A stretch of 64,000 nt of DNA from Acidimicrobiia bacterium (lineage in GTDB: Bacteria; Actinomycetota; Acidimicrobiia; Spongiisociales; UBA5794). Location of the stretch: positions 1 through 64,000 of the forward strand of contig JALSQW010000021.1 in assembly GCA_026985095.1 (NCBI GenBank), in the 5' to 3' direction. A program made the position numbers and the translations under genes. Below the pieces are notes generated by a model, which had not been told where the DNA came from, made no database searches, and worked only from the letters and a program-made list of their open reading frames with translations. Shown one piece after another: positions 7,146 through 14,675 of the stretch (the stretch's first letter is position 1; each line of letters opens with the position of its first letter).

Positions 7146-8402
7146 TCAAGATGAAGCCGGCAGGATGATCTGCGCCGTCGTTCCGCCGCCTTCCCGTGCC
7201 TCGAGCGAGACCCTCCCGCCATGGGCGTGGGCGATCCACTGGACGATCGCCAACCCGAGGCCGTGGCCGGACGAGCCGGGACCGGTGCGGAACCGCTCGA
7301 ACACCGCCTCCGCGACGGCCGGATCGATCCCCGGTCCCCGGTCGGCGACCACGACCCGGTTCGGATAGACGGTGACGGTCACGTCCGAACCGTCGCCGTC
7401 GCCGCCATGGGCGACGGCGTTGGCGATCAGGTTGTGCACCGCCCGCCGCAGGAGACGAGGGTCGCCGTCGACGACGGTCTCGACGGTCTCGACCGAGACG
7501 TCGTAGCTGTCGGCCTCGGCCTCGACGAGCAGATCGAGACGCAGCGGCTCCATCGCCGGCCGTTCCTGGCCGGCGTCCATGCGGGCGAGGACCAGCAGGT
7601 CGTCGACGAACGTTCCGGCGGTGGTCGCGACCCGGGCGACCCGGTCGAGCGCGTCGGCGGGGTCCTCGTCGCCGGCGATCCCGCCCTCCGCCGCCGCCCG
7701 GATCTGGGCCATCGGTGTCCGCAGCTCGTGAGCCGCGTCGGCGATGAGCTGTTCCTGCTGGGTGAGGGCGTCGCCGGCGGGGCGAAGCGCACGGCCGGCG
7801 AGGAAGTAGCCGGCGACCGCCGAGGCCAGCACCAGCCCACCGGCGATGAGGAACACCATGGTGCGGAGCTGCTGGTGGGGGGCCAGCCACTCGTCGGCCT
7901 CGGCGGCTGCGACCACCGCCCCGACCGGCTCGTCGTCGGCGGGTCCGATGCGCACGCCTCGCGCGACGATGAGCCGCTCGTCGTCGGGATCGTCACCGAC
8001 GGTGAAGTCCCACATCCACGTGGCGTCCTCGTCGATGACACCGACCGCGACATCGACGACCGGTGGAGCGCCCAACCAGTCCTCATACGGCCTGCCGACG
8101 ATCCGGATCCCGTCGGGTGCCTCCGAGTCGACCGCCATCACCCAGGCCTGCGGGTAGCCGCCGCGCACCGTTTCGTCCGCGAGGAAGACGGTCATGTCGA
8201 GGTCCCCGTTCGGGTCGATGGTGACGTCCGCCGCGGCCCGCTGGGCCGCCTCCAGGAGGGAACCCGCCGCCTCGGCCTCGCGGAGGCGCAGATCGACGGC
8301 GACGATGAGCAACGCCATCACCACCAGCACGACGGCCATCACCGCCCCGTACGCCAGCGTGAGACGGATCCGCGCCGTGCGAAGGTGCGCCGCGGTGCTC
8401 AT
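7146..8402 (-). CDS. Sensor histidine kinase
   Basis: A 418-residue transmembrane histidine kinase. A first membrane helix (LAYGAVMAVVLVVMALLIVAV) is followed by an extracytoplasmic sensor region of about 130 residues without a recognised fold, then a second helix (MVFLIAGGLVLASAVAGYFLAG). The HisKA box is IADAAHELRTPMAQIR, with the phospho-acceptor His near residue 220. The ATPase domain shows NLIANAVAHGG (N box), DRGPGID (G1) and GHGLGLAIVQWIA (G2). The ATG at 8402 overlaps the response regulator stop by 4 bp; the extension to 8600 only shadows the regulator gene. The signal sensed is unknown. Confidence 0.9.
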   Translation of the reverse strand: MSTAAHLRTARIRLTLAYGAVMAVVLVVMALLIVAVDLRLREAEAAGSLLEAAQRAAADVTIDPNGDLDMTVFLADETVRGGYPQAWVMAVDSEAPDGIRIVGRPYEDWLGAPPVVDVAVGVIDEDATWMWDFTVGDDPDDERLIVARGVRIGPADDEPVGAVVAAAEADEWLAPHQQLRTMVFLIAGGLVLASAVAGYFLAGRALRPAGDALTQQEQLIADAAHELRTPMAQIRAAAEGGIAGDEDPADALDRVARVATTAGTFVDDLLVLARMDAGQERPAMEPLRLDLLVEAEADSYDVSVETVETVVDGDPRLLRRAVHNLIANAVAHGGDGDGSDVTVTVYPNRVVVADRGPGIDPAVAEAVFERFRTGPGSSGHGLGLAIVQWIAHAHGGRVSLEAREGGGTTAQIILPASS

Positions 8403-9064
8403 CGGGGCGTCTCGAGGACGTAGCCGACGCCGCGAACCGTGCGGATGAGGGGCGGGCGCCCCAGCTTCCGGCGCAACGAGGCGACGTGGACGTCGACGGT
8501 GTTGGACATCGGGTCGGTCAGCTCGTCCCAGCAATGCTCGATCAGGTCGCTGCGCGACACGACGGCGCCGGCCCGGGTCGCGAGGGTCGTCAAGACGCAC
8601 ATCTCCTTGTTCGTCAGCGCCAACAGCACCCCGGCGCGCCTGACCTCGGCCCGGGAACTGTCCACGGTCAGATCACCCACGCTCACCACCGGCGGGAGCA
8701 TCGCGGCCTTTCGGCGACACAGGCTGCGGACACGGGCGACGAGCTCCTCCATCGCGAACGGCTTGACCAGGTAGTCGTCGCCTCCCGCCTCGAACCCGGC
8801 GACCCGGTCGGCGACGGCGTCCTTGGCGGTGAGGAACAGCGCCGGCGTGGTCGACCCGGCGGCGCGCATCTCGCCGACGAGCTCGATCGTGTCGCCCGAC
8901 GGGACGGCTCGGTCGAGGACGACGCAGTCGTACTCGTTGACGGCGACCCTCTCGGTGGCGTCGGGCAGGTCGGCGGCGACGTCGACGGCGAACCCGGTGC
9001 TCCGCAGCCGTCGCTCCAACGCACCGCGCAGCTCCGGATCGTCCTCCACGATGAGCACCCTCAT
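8399..9064 (-). CDS. OmpR-family response regulator
   Basis: A 221-residue two-domain regulator and partner of the kinase gene that overlaps its end. The receiver domain has acidic VEDD at residues 6-9, the phospho-acceptor Asp in DCVVLDRAVP near residue 51, a switch Thr in FLTAKD and the conserved Lys in VKPFAMEEL. The C-terminal winged helix contains LTNKEMCVLTTLATRAG and SNTVDVHVASLRRKLG, ending IRTVRGVGYVLE, typical of OmpR/PhoB DNA-binding domains. Targets are not known. The gene is divergent from the selW-like gene, with 68 bp between starts. Confidence 0.93.
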   Translation of the reverse strand: MRVLIVEDDPELRGALERRLRSTGFAVDVAADLPDATERVAVNEYDCVVLDRAVPSGDTIELVGEMRAAGSTTPALFLTAKDAVADRVAGFEAGGDDYLVKPFAMEELVARVRSLCRRKAAMLPPVVSVGDLTVDSSRAEVRRAGVLLALTNKEMCVLTTLATRAGAVVSRSDLIEHCWDELTDPMSNTVDVHVASLRRKLGRPPLIRTVRGVGYVLETPR

Positions 9065-9132
9065 GGCCGTGATGGTGCCACAGGTCGCTCGCTGCGCACA
9101 GTCGCCGCGCCCGCCGTGGTAGCGTCCCGGCC

Positions 9133-9372
9133 ATGCAGATCAGCATCGAGTACTGCGCCCAGTGAGGCTATCGGGACCGCGCCGTGCGCGCGGCCGATGC
9201 CCTGCTCGAGGCGTTCGAGCACCAGATCGAATCGTTGACGCTCATCCCCTCCCGAGGCGGCGTCTTCGAGGTCGTCGCCGACGGCACCTTGGTCTACTCC
9301 AAGAAGGAGACGGGTCGCCACGCCGATCTGGAGGAGGTCGTCGACCCGATCCGCGAGTTGTTGAACCGATAG
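9133..9372 (+). CDS. SelW-like (Rdx family) selenoprotein with in-frame TGA for selenocysteine
   Basis: ATG at 9133 opens a frame that runs through a single TGA (9163-9165) to TAG at 9370, giving 79 residues if TGA is read as selenocysteine. The N terminus is MQISIEYCAQUGYRDRAV, which is the first beta strand and CxxU redox motif of the SelW/SelT/SelH thioredoxin-like Rdx family (compare YCxxUGY in SelW). The C-terminal half, GGVFEVVADGTLVYSKKETG, is the family's conserved F-E-V-x-x-x-G-x-L-V-Y-S-K block. A strong hairpin with GU in its apical loop begins directly after the TGA. The ORF track finds only the part after 9184, lacking strand 1 and the active site. The partner and exact redox role are unknown. 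Sec insertion needs SelA, SelB, SelC and SelD, none of which is in the window. Confidence 0.92.
9166..9201 (+). promoter_or_regulatory. Bacterial SECIS-like stem-loop
   Basis: The 36 nt directly after the TGA fold by inspection as GGC(U)AUCGG with CCGAUGCC, a 2-nt GA bulge, then CCGCGC with GCGCGG around the loop CGUGC. The apical GU is 19-20 nt after the TGA. Bacterial SECIS elements such as that of E. coli fdhF lie immediately 3' of UGA and present GU in a small apical loop to SelB. The hairpin is inside the coding frame, as expected. Confidence 0.82.
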
Positions 9373-9403
9373 CGGCGGTCTCCGCCTGATCGTCGTCGAC
9401 GTC

Positions 9404-10966
9404 TCAGCCTCGCCACACCGGGCGCTCCCGATCGACGAGTACCTCGGCTCCGCCCACGTACGTCGCGTCGACGCCGGCGCGGCGCAGCTCGTCGGGAGTG
9501 GCGGCGAGGGGGTCGACGTCGAGCACGACGAGATCCGCCGGGCTCCCGACTGCCAGCGGTGGAGCCTCGCCCATCGCGGCGGCGGCGCCGGTCGTGAACA
9601 GGGCGAGGGCCTCGCCGGCGTCCAAGCGCTCGGCCGGCCAGATCCCTGCCCGGTCTCGGGCGGCCGCCATCCCCCACAGCGGATGCGGAGGCTCCACGGG
9701 ACAATCCGATCCGCCGGCGAGCAGAGCGCCGGCATCGAGGAGGGACCGAAGGGGATAGGTCAGCGGGAGACGCTCGGGCCCGACTCTGCGCTCCAGCCAC
9801 GTCGTCTCCGACGCCAGGAACGCCGGCTGGACCGACGCCACGATGCCGAGATCGGCGATGCGGGTGACGTCGTCGGGAAGGAGCACGGAGGCGTGCTCGA
9901 GGCGGAGCCGCCGAGGGTCGATCCCTCCCGCCACGAACCCTTCGAACACGTCGAGGACCTCGTGGCAGGCGCGGTCCCCGATCGCGTGGATCGCCACGTC
10001 GCCTCCCAGATCCAGCGCCGCCGCCGCCAAAGCGACGTCTTCGTCGGTCAGCCTGAGCATCCCGGTCGATCCCGGTGCATCGTGATAGCCCCTGCACAGG
10101 GCGGCCGTGTGGCCCCCGAGGCTCCCGTCGGCGAACAGCTTCACGCCCGCCCAGCGCACCTTCGGTCCGGCCTCGGACAGCCGCGCCGCGGCGTCCTCGA
10201 GGTCCGCCGTGGACCGGGCGATGACGAAGCCGTGGAGCCGGATGGGGAGATCGCCGGCGGCCGCCACCACCAGCGCCACCTCGTCGCCGAGGCTCGCCCA
10301 CGGACCGTTCCCCAGGCCGAGCATCGCTCCGATGGACGTGAGGCCGAGTCCGGCGAGCCCGGCCATGGCGTCCACCAACGTCGGTGCATCGACGAGCGCC
10401 GACACGTCCAGGGCGGTGGCGACCAGGTCGATCGCGGTCTCTCGCAGCACCCCGGTGGGCACCCCCGCGGCGTCTCGGTCGATGGTGCCTCCGGGAGGGT
10501 CCGGCGTCGAGGCGTCGATCCTGCCGGCGATCAGCGCCACCGTGTTGGCCACGGCCACATGGCCGCAGTACCGCTTCAGCAGGACGGGTCGGTCGGGCAG
10601 CGCCGCGTCGAGTTCGTCGCGGACCGGGAGCCGCCCCTCGGCCAGGCTCTCGTCGTCGAGGCGCAGCCCGAGCACCGGCCCGGTCGTGGATGCTGCGGCG
10701 TCGGCGATCCGAGCGGTGACCTCGGCGAGATCGGCCGCGTCCTTCAACCCGATCCCGGCCAGGGTCGCGGCGTAGGGCACGGGATGGAAGTGGGCGTCCC
10801 GCAGACCCGGGGCGATGAACGCGCCGGGGAACCGCTCCTCGACCAGGCCGGGTCGGCGGAGCTCGGCGGCGGATCCGACGGCGACGATGCGGTCGCCTCG
10901 GATCTCCACCGCATCGCTTCCTTCCGGCCCGGAGGCCACCGACTGGGCGACGATCAGGCGGCTCAC
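9404..10966 (-). CDS. Amidohydrolase family protein (YtcJ-like)
   Basis: A 520-residue metal-dependent hydrolase of the Amidohydro_3/YtcJ type. The metal site features appear in order: GLRDAHFHP (HxH) near residue 55, VKLFADGSLGG (the Lys/acidic strand), VAIHAIGDRA, LRLEHASVL, and GGSDCPVE with the catalytic Asp. The C-terminal small beta domain ends VLVDRERPVWRG. The substrate is not predictable; relatives act on N-acyl or formamide-like bonds. GTG at 10966 is chosen, overlapping the IMPase stop by 4 bp. The 1305-residue ORF in the track is this gene plus antisense read-through of the two genes upstream. Confidence 0.88.
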   Translation of the reverse strand: MSRLIVAQSVASGPEGSDAVEIRGDRIVAVGSAAELRRPGLVEERFPGAFIAPGLRDAHFHPVPYAATLAGIGLKDAADLAEVTARIADAAASTTGPVLGLRLDDESLAEGRLPVRDELDAALPDRPVLLKRYCGHVAVANTVALIAGRIDASTPDPPGGTIDRDAAGVPTGVLRETAIDLVATALDVSALVDAPTLVDAMAGLAGLGLTSIGAMLGLGNGPWASLGDEVALVVAAAGDLPIRLHGFVIARSTADLEDAAARLSEAGPKVRWAGVKLFADGSLGGHTAALCRGYHDAPGSTGMLRLTDEDVALAAAALDLGGDVAIHAIGDRACHEVLDVFEGFVAGGIDPRRLRLEHASVLLPDDVTRIADLGIVASVQPAFLASETTWLERRVGPERLPLTYPLRSLLDAGALLAGGSDCPVEPPHPLWGMAAARDRAGIWPAERLDAGEALALFTTGAAAAMGEAPPLAVGSPADLVVLDVDPLAATPDELRRAGVDATYVGGAEVLVDRERPVWRG

Positions 10967-11751
10967 GATCGGAGATGCTCGGGGAGATGGGCCGCCACCG
11001 TCGAGCGGAGCTCGCCGTGCACCGAGCCGTTGGTGGCCACGACCATCGGGGTCTCCGGGATCGACGGTGTCCCATCGACGTCCGTGACGACGCCGCCGGC
11101 TTCCCGCACGATGAGGATCCCGGCCGCCTGATCCCACGGGGCGATGCCGAGCTCGAAGTACCCGTCGTAGCGACCCGCCGCCACCCAGGCGAGATCCAGC
11201 GCCGCCGAGCCGAATCGCCGGACCCCGTTCACGCGCTCGAGGACCGCCCCCAGGGTCGCCGCGTAGGCGGGTCCATGATCGCCGTGGTCGTAGGGGAACC
11301 CGGTGGCGACCACGGCCGCTTCGAGGCGGGCGACGCCCGATACCCGGATCGGCCGACCGTCGAGGGTCGCCCCCTCGCCTGCCGCGGCGGCATACCGTTC
11401 CCCGCGGAGCGGATCGACGATCACGCCGACCAGGGGACGATCGCCCTCCCACAGGGCGACCGACACGGCGATGTGGGGGATCCCGTGCACGAAGTTCACC
11501 GTGCCGTCGAGCGGGTCGACGATCCACCGTCGTCGCCCTCCCATCGCCGCTCCGGACTCCTCGGCGAGGATCGCGTCGTCGGGTCGGTGGCGGCGGATCG
11601 TCTCGACAACGGCGGCTTCGGCAAGTCGATCGATCTCGGTCACCGGATCGAAGCGGCGCTTCATGTCCGTGTGGAAGGTGGAACCGAAACGGTCGGCGAG
11701 GATCTCGGCGCCCGTTTCGGCTGCTCGGATGGCGACGGTCAGATCGTCCAT
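10963..11751 (-). CDS. suhB: Inositol monophosphatase family phosphatase
   Basis: A 262-residue Mg-dependent phosphatase of the IMPase fold. Metal-binding residues are visible in ILAEESG (Glu), the WIVDPLDGTVNFVHG signature (DPxDGT) and the C-terminal APWDQAAGILIVREAGG. The typical substrate is myo-inositol 1-phosphate, but family members also use other sugar phosphates or histidinol phosphate, so specificity is open. Length is normal. It is the first gene of a two-gene unit with the amidohydrolase and is divergent from the lnt-like gene. Confidence 0.9.
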   Translation of the reverse strand: MDDLTVAIRAAETGAEILADRFGSTFHTDMKRRFDPVTEIDRLAEAAVVETIRRHRPDDAILAEESGAAMGGRRRWIVDPLDGTVNFVHGIPHIAVSVALWEGDRPLVGVIVDPLRGERYAAAAGEGATLDGRPIRVSGVARLEAAVVATGFPYDHGDHGPAYAATLGAVLERVNGVRRFGSAALDLAWVAAGRYDGYFELGIAPWDQAAGILIVREAGGVVTDVDGTPSIPETPMVVATNGSVHGELRSTVAAHLPEHLRS

Positions 11752-11809
11752 GAGACGCCAGCCTACGGCGTCTCCACCATCCTCCGGTCGCCGGTAGGCT
11801 CCCCAGCCG

Positions 11810-13297
11810 ATGTACCTCTATCTCGCCGTCATCGCCAGCGCCGCGCTGATGTGGGCGGCCTTCCCGCCCCTCGACCTGGGGCCGCTGGCGTTCGTGGCGG
11901 CGGCACCGTTCTTCTGGGCGATCCGGCGGGTGGAACGGCCCAGCGAGGCCGCCACCGTCGGGTTCGTGTGGGGGATCTTGTTCTTCGGAGGGCTGCTGTG
12001 GTGGATCTCCGTGCTCGGCACCGTGGCGTGGGTCCCGTTGACGATCTTCATGGCGTCGATGTTCACCGCCTACGCCCTGTGGGTGTGGACCTTCCGGCTG
12101 TGGACCCCATGGCGATGGTGGTTGGTCGCCATCGGAGGATGGGCGCTCATGGAGTTCCTTCGCGCTCGCTTCCCCTTCGGCGGCTTCCCATGGGGCTCCC
12201 TGGGGTACGCGGCGGGCGGCTCCGGTCCCATGATCGGCTCCGTGCAGTGGATCGGACCGTCGGGATGGTCGGTCCTCGCCATCGCCTTCGCGGCCGGCCT
12301 CGCCCTGTTCGTCGAGGACCGCAAGAACTGGCGGTTCATCGTCGACCCCGGCGTCGTCATCGTCCTGCTCGGCATCGCCGGGAGCTTCTTCGCCCCGACC
12401 GCCGAAGGGCAGGCGCTTCGGGTAGCGATCGTCCAAGGCAATTCGCCGTGCCCGATGGTGCACTGTCAGAACGAGAACGAACGCATCTACCGGTCCCATC
12501 TCGAGCTCACTCGGACGATCCCCGCGGGCGGCGCCGACCTCGTCGTGTGGGCGGAGAACTCCTTCGGTCCTCCCTTCGAGCCGGAAGGCAACGACACCGT
12601 TCGCAACGAGCTCATCGAGGAGGCGTCGCGGATCGGCGCCTACCTGCTCGTCTCGGGGACCCGACTCGTCGGTGACGATGGATTCCTGAACGTCAACGTC
12701 CTGTTCTCTCCCGAAGGCGTCCAGGTGGGTGAATACGCCAAACGGCATCCGGTCCCGTTCGGCGAGTACGTGCCCCTGCGCAAGCTCCTCGGGTTCATCC
12801 CGCAGCTCGATCAGATCCCTCGCGACATGGTGCCGGGCACCGACGCCATCGTGTTCCCCACCCCCCAGGGGACCATCGGCAGCGTGATCTCGTTCGAAGG
12901 GGCGTTCGATCGGTCGATCCGGTCCGTCGTGCGCGCCGGGGCGGATGTCCTGGTGGTCGCCACCAACGAGTCCAGCTTCGATGTCTCCCCGGCGTCGGAT
13001 CAACTCATCGGGATGACCAGGGTCAACGCCGCCGCGGTGGGTCAGGACCTCGTTCACGCCGCGATCACGGGACGGTCGGCGTTCATCCGCGCCGACGGCA
13101 CGGTGGGGGAACGAACCGGCCTGTTCGAGGCGACGATCCTGTACGGTCTGGTCCAGATGCGGGTGGCCGGTCCGACGATCTTCACCCGCTTCGGGGACTG
13201 GGTGATGCTGCTGTCCTTCCTGGGGATCGCTCTGGCGGTGTTCTGGCCCGGTGAGGGCAGCCTCGAGTCGCGCCTCGTCGCACGGAGAGAAGCGTAG
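11810..13297 (+). CDS. lnt: Apolipoprotein N-acyltransferase homologue with Ser in place of catalytic Cys
   Basis: A 495-residue membrane protein with an N-terminal bundle of about six helices, then a nitrilase-fold domain from about residue 200 (LRVAIVQGN), and a final helix. Lnt transfers an acyl chain to the N-terminal Cys of lipoproteins using a Glu-Lys-Cys triad. Here Glu249 (VVWAENSFG) and Lys311 (EYAKRHPVPFGEYVP) are present. The Cys position, usually I-C-F/Y-E, reads SVISFEGAFDRSI with Ser361. The codon is TCG at 12890, so this is not a read ambiguity. It may be inactive, use Ser, or do another acyl transfer. Several lipoproteins and Lgt are encoded elsewhere in the window. Confidence 0.82.
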   Translation: MYLYLAVIASAALMWAAFPPLDLGPLAFVAAAPFFWAIRRVERPSEAATVGFVWGILFFGGLLWWISVLGTVAWVPLTIFMASMFTAYALWVWTFRLWTPWRWWLVAIGGWALMEFLRARFPFGGFPWGSLGYAAGGSGPMIGSVQWIGPSGWSVLAIAFAAGLALFVEDRKNWRFIVDPGVVIVLLGIAGSFFAPTAEGQALRVAIVQGNSPCPMVHCQNENERIYRSHLELTRTIPAGGADLVVWAENSFGPPFEPEGNDTVRNELIEEASRIGAYLLVSGTRLVGDDGFLNVNVLFSPEGVQVGEYAKRHPVPFGEYVPLRKLLGFIPQLDQIPRDMVPGTDAIVFPTPQGTIGSVISFEGAFDRSIRSVVRAGADVLVVATNESSFDVSPASDQLIGMTRVNAAAVGQDLVHAAITGRSAFIRADGTVGERTGLFEATILYGLVQMRVAGPTIFTRFGDWVMLLSFLGIALAVFWPGEGSLESRLVARREA

Positions 13298-13314
13298 GCG
13301 TCCGTCCGTCCGTT

Positions 13315-13338
13315 TTTGCAATGTCTCGATAGTGCAAA
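13315..13338. promoter_or_regulatory. Inverted repeat operator candidate TTTGCA-N12-TGCAAA
   Basis: An AT-rich palindrome with perfect 6-bp arms overlaps the -35 box and spacer of the promoter for the small Cys-rich gene. It stands out in otherwise GC-rich DNA and is placed where a repressor would block polymerase. Confidence 0.45.
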
Positions 13339-13345
13339 TTATGAT
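13316..13345 (+). promoter_or_regulatory. Sigma-70-type promoter of the small Cys-rich gene
   Basis: -35 TTGCAA (13316-13321), an 18-bp spacer and -10 TATGAT (13340-13345). Transcription would start near 13352, giving a leader of about 95 nt that contains a small hairpin (CTCCGT/ACGGAG at 13389-13403). Confidence 0.55.
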
Positions 13346-13446
13346 GGCCTGCTACATCACCGAAGCTCGGGAACCGGCCGTCGCTCCGCTCCGTATCACG
13401 GAGTCGGAACGGTCGGGCCCTACCACCGACGGGAGGAGCAGATCCC

Positions 13447-13638
13447 ATGTCAGACATCCTCAAGGCGTCCCGCCCCTCGGGGCGGTCGCGGCGGCCGAAG
13501 ACCTTCGACGAAGGGCGCACCTGCGCCGCCTCGGGCTGCATCACGGTGCTGTCCCGGTACAACCGGTCCGAGTACTGCAACACCCACAAGCCGGTGAAGT
13601 ACCCGCGGCTGCGAGGGGTCATCAACGCCGAGGGCTGA
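13447..13638 (+). CDS. Small conserved Cys-rich (probable zinc-binding) protein
   Basis: A 63-residue basic protein with a C-x5-C ... C-x2-H pattern (TCAASGCITV, then YCNTHKP) that could bind one zinc ion. The C-S-x-Y-N ... C-x-x-H-x-P arrangement with a PRLRG tail is, from memory, a conserved small actinobacterial hypothetical family; no function is known to me. GGGAGGAG lies upstream of the ATG and there is a good promoter with an operator-like palindrome, so expression looks real and regulated. It is convergent with arcC. Confidence 0.75.
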   Translation: MSDILKASRPSGRSRRPKTFDEGRTCAASGCITVLSRYNRSEYCNTHKPVKYPRLRGVINAEG

Positions 13639-13690
13639 CCCCGCAGTCCCCCCGGCGCCGCCGCGCCAGCCCGTCCACGAGACCGGCCGC

Positions 13691-14671
13691 TCAGGCGCCG
13701 TCGGGCACGATCCAGGTCCCTGCGGTCCCCCCGATCGCCGCGGGAAGCGACCCCACGTTGGTGATGAGGCTCGGCCGTCCGATCCGCTCCGCATAGTCGG
13801 CTGCCGCCTCCACCTTGGGGCCCATGGATCCGGCCGGGAACGCTCCCGAATCCAGGAGCCTGCGGGCTTCACCCACCGGCAACACCTCGATGGGTCGCTC
13901 CCGGTCGGTTCCGAACGCCTCGAAGACACACGGTACCTCGGTGAGGATGACGAAACCCGCGGCACGCAGGTCCACGGCGATCGTCGACGCGGTCCGGTCC
14001 TTGTCGATCACCCCCTCGACGCCCTCCAGCCTCCCACCGGCGTCGACGACCGGGATCCCCCCGCCGCCACCGGCGATGATCAGATGTCCATGGCGGGTCG
14101 CGTCGGCGATCGTGTGGATCTCCACGATCCGGCGAGGCTGCGGCGACGGCACGACCCGTCGCCAGCCTCGTTGCGGCACCTCGACGAACCGCCATCCGAA
14201 CCCCGCGGACAGACGACGAGCCTCGATGCGATCGAAGAACGGGCCGATCGGTTTGGTGGGCGTCGCGAACGCCGGGTCGTCGTGATCGACCACCACCTGG
14301 GTGACGAGTGCCGCCACCTCGACATGCCGTCCCCCCGCGGCGAGGCGGCTCCTGATCGACGCCGCCAACCGGTACCCGATCGCGCCTTGGGTCTGGGCGA
14401 CCAGTTCGTCGAGGGACTCGGGGGGGATCCGGTCGCGGGTCGCTTCGACCCGCAGCGCCAGCCGACCGACCTGCGGTCCGTTGCCGTGGACCAGGACGAG
14501 TCCGGCATGGTCCGGCAGGAGCACCAGCAGGGCCGATGCGAACTCGTCCAGCCGCCGCGCCAGGCCCTCGTCGTCGTCCGCCGCCGGGTCGGGGAGCAGC
14601 GCGTTGCCTCCGAACGCCAGGACGATGGGTCGGTTGGGCGCGTCCTCCCATGGAGGAAGCCGGAGGTCCAC
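13691..14671 (-). CDS. arcC: Carbamate kinase-like amino acid kinase
   Basis: A 326-residue amino acid kinase fold protein. It starts with IVLAFGGNALL and has LVLVHGNGPQVG, the long carbamate kinase insert region (GWRRVVPSPQPRRIVE), HLIIAGGGGGIPV, EGVIDKDRTAS and the C-terminal GSMGPKVEAA. These match ArcC, which makes ATP from carbamoyl phosphate and ADP, or runs in reverse. No arginine deiminase or ornithine carbamoyltransferase is nearby. Its neighbour is a class III aminotransferase 4 bp upstream, so a link to purine, allantoin or agmatine nitrogen catabolism is possible but not shown. Confidence 0.87.
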   Translation of the reverse strand: MDLRLPPWEDAPNRPIVLAFGGNALLPDPAADDDEGLARRLDEFASALLVLLPDHAGLVLVHGNGPQVGRLALRVEATRDRIPPESLDELVAQTQGAIGYRLAASIRSRLAAGGRHVEVAALVTQVVVDHDDPAFATPTKPIGPFFDRIEARRLSAGFGWRFVEVPQRGWRRVVPSPQPRRIVEIHTIADATRHGHLIIAGGGGGIPVVDAGGRLEGVEGVIDKDRTASTIAVDLRAAGFVILTEVPCVFEAFGTDRERPIEVLPVGEARRLLDSGAFPAGSMGPKVEAAADYAERIGRPSLITNVGSLPAAIGGTAGTWIVPDGA

Positions 14672-14675
14672 CTCG

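Noticed and set aside
9184-9372. 62-residue ORF as the full gene
   Set aside because: It lacks the first strand and the CxxU motif of the Rdx family; the upstream frame through TGA with the hairpin explains the locus better.
9404-13321. A 1305-residue minus-strand ORF
   Set aside because: Only the part up to 10966 encodes a recognisable protein. The remainder is antisense to the IMPase and lnt frames and has low-complexity Arg/Gly composition.
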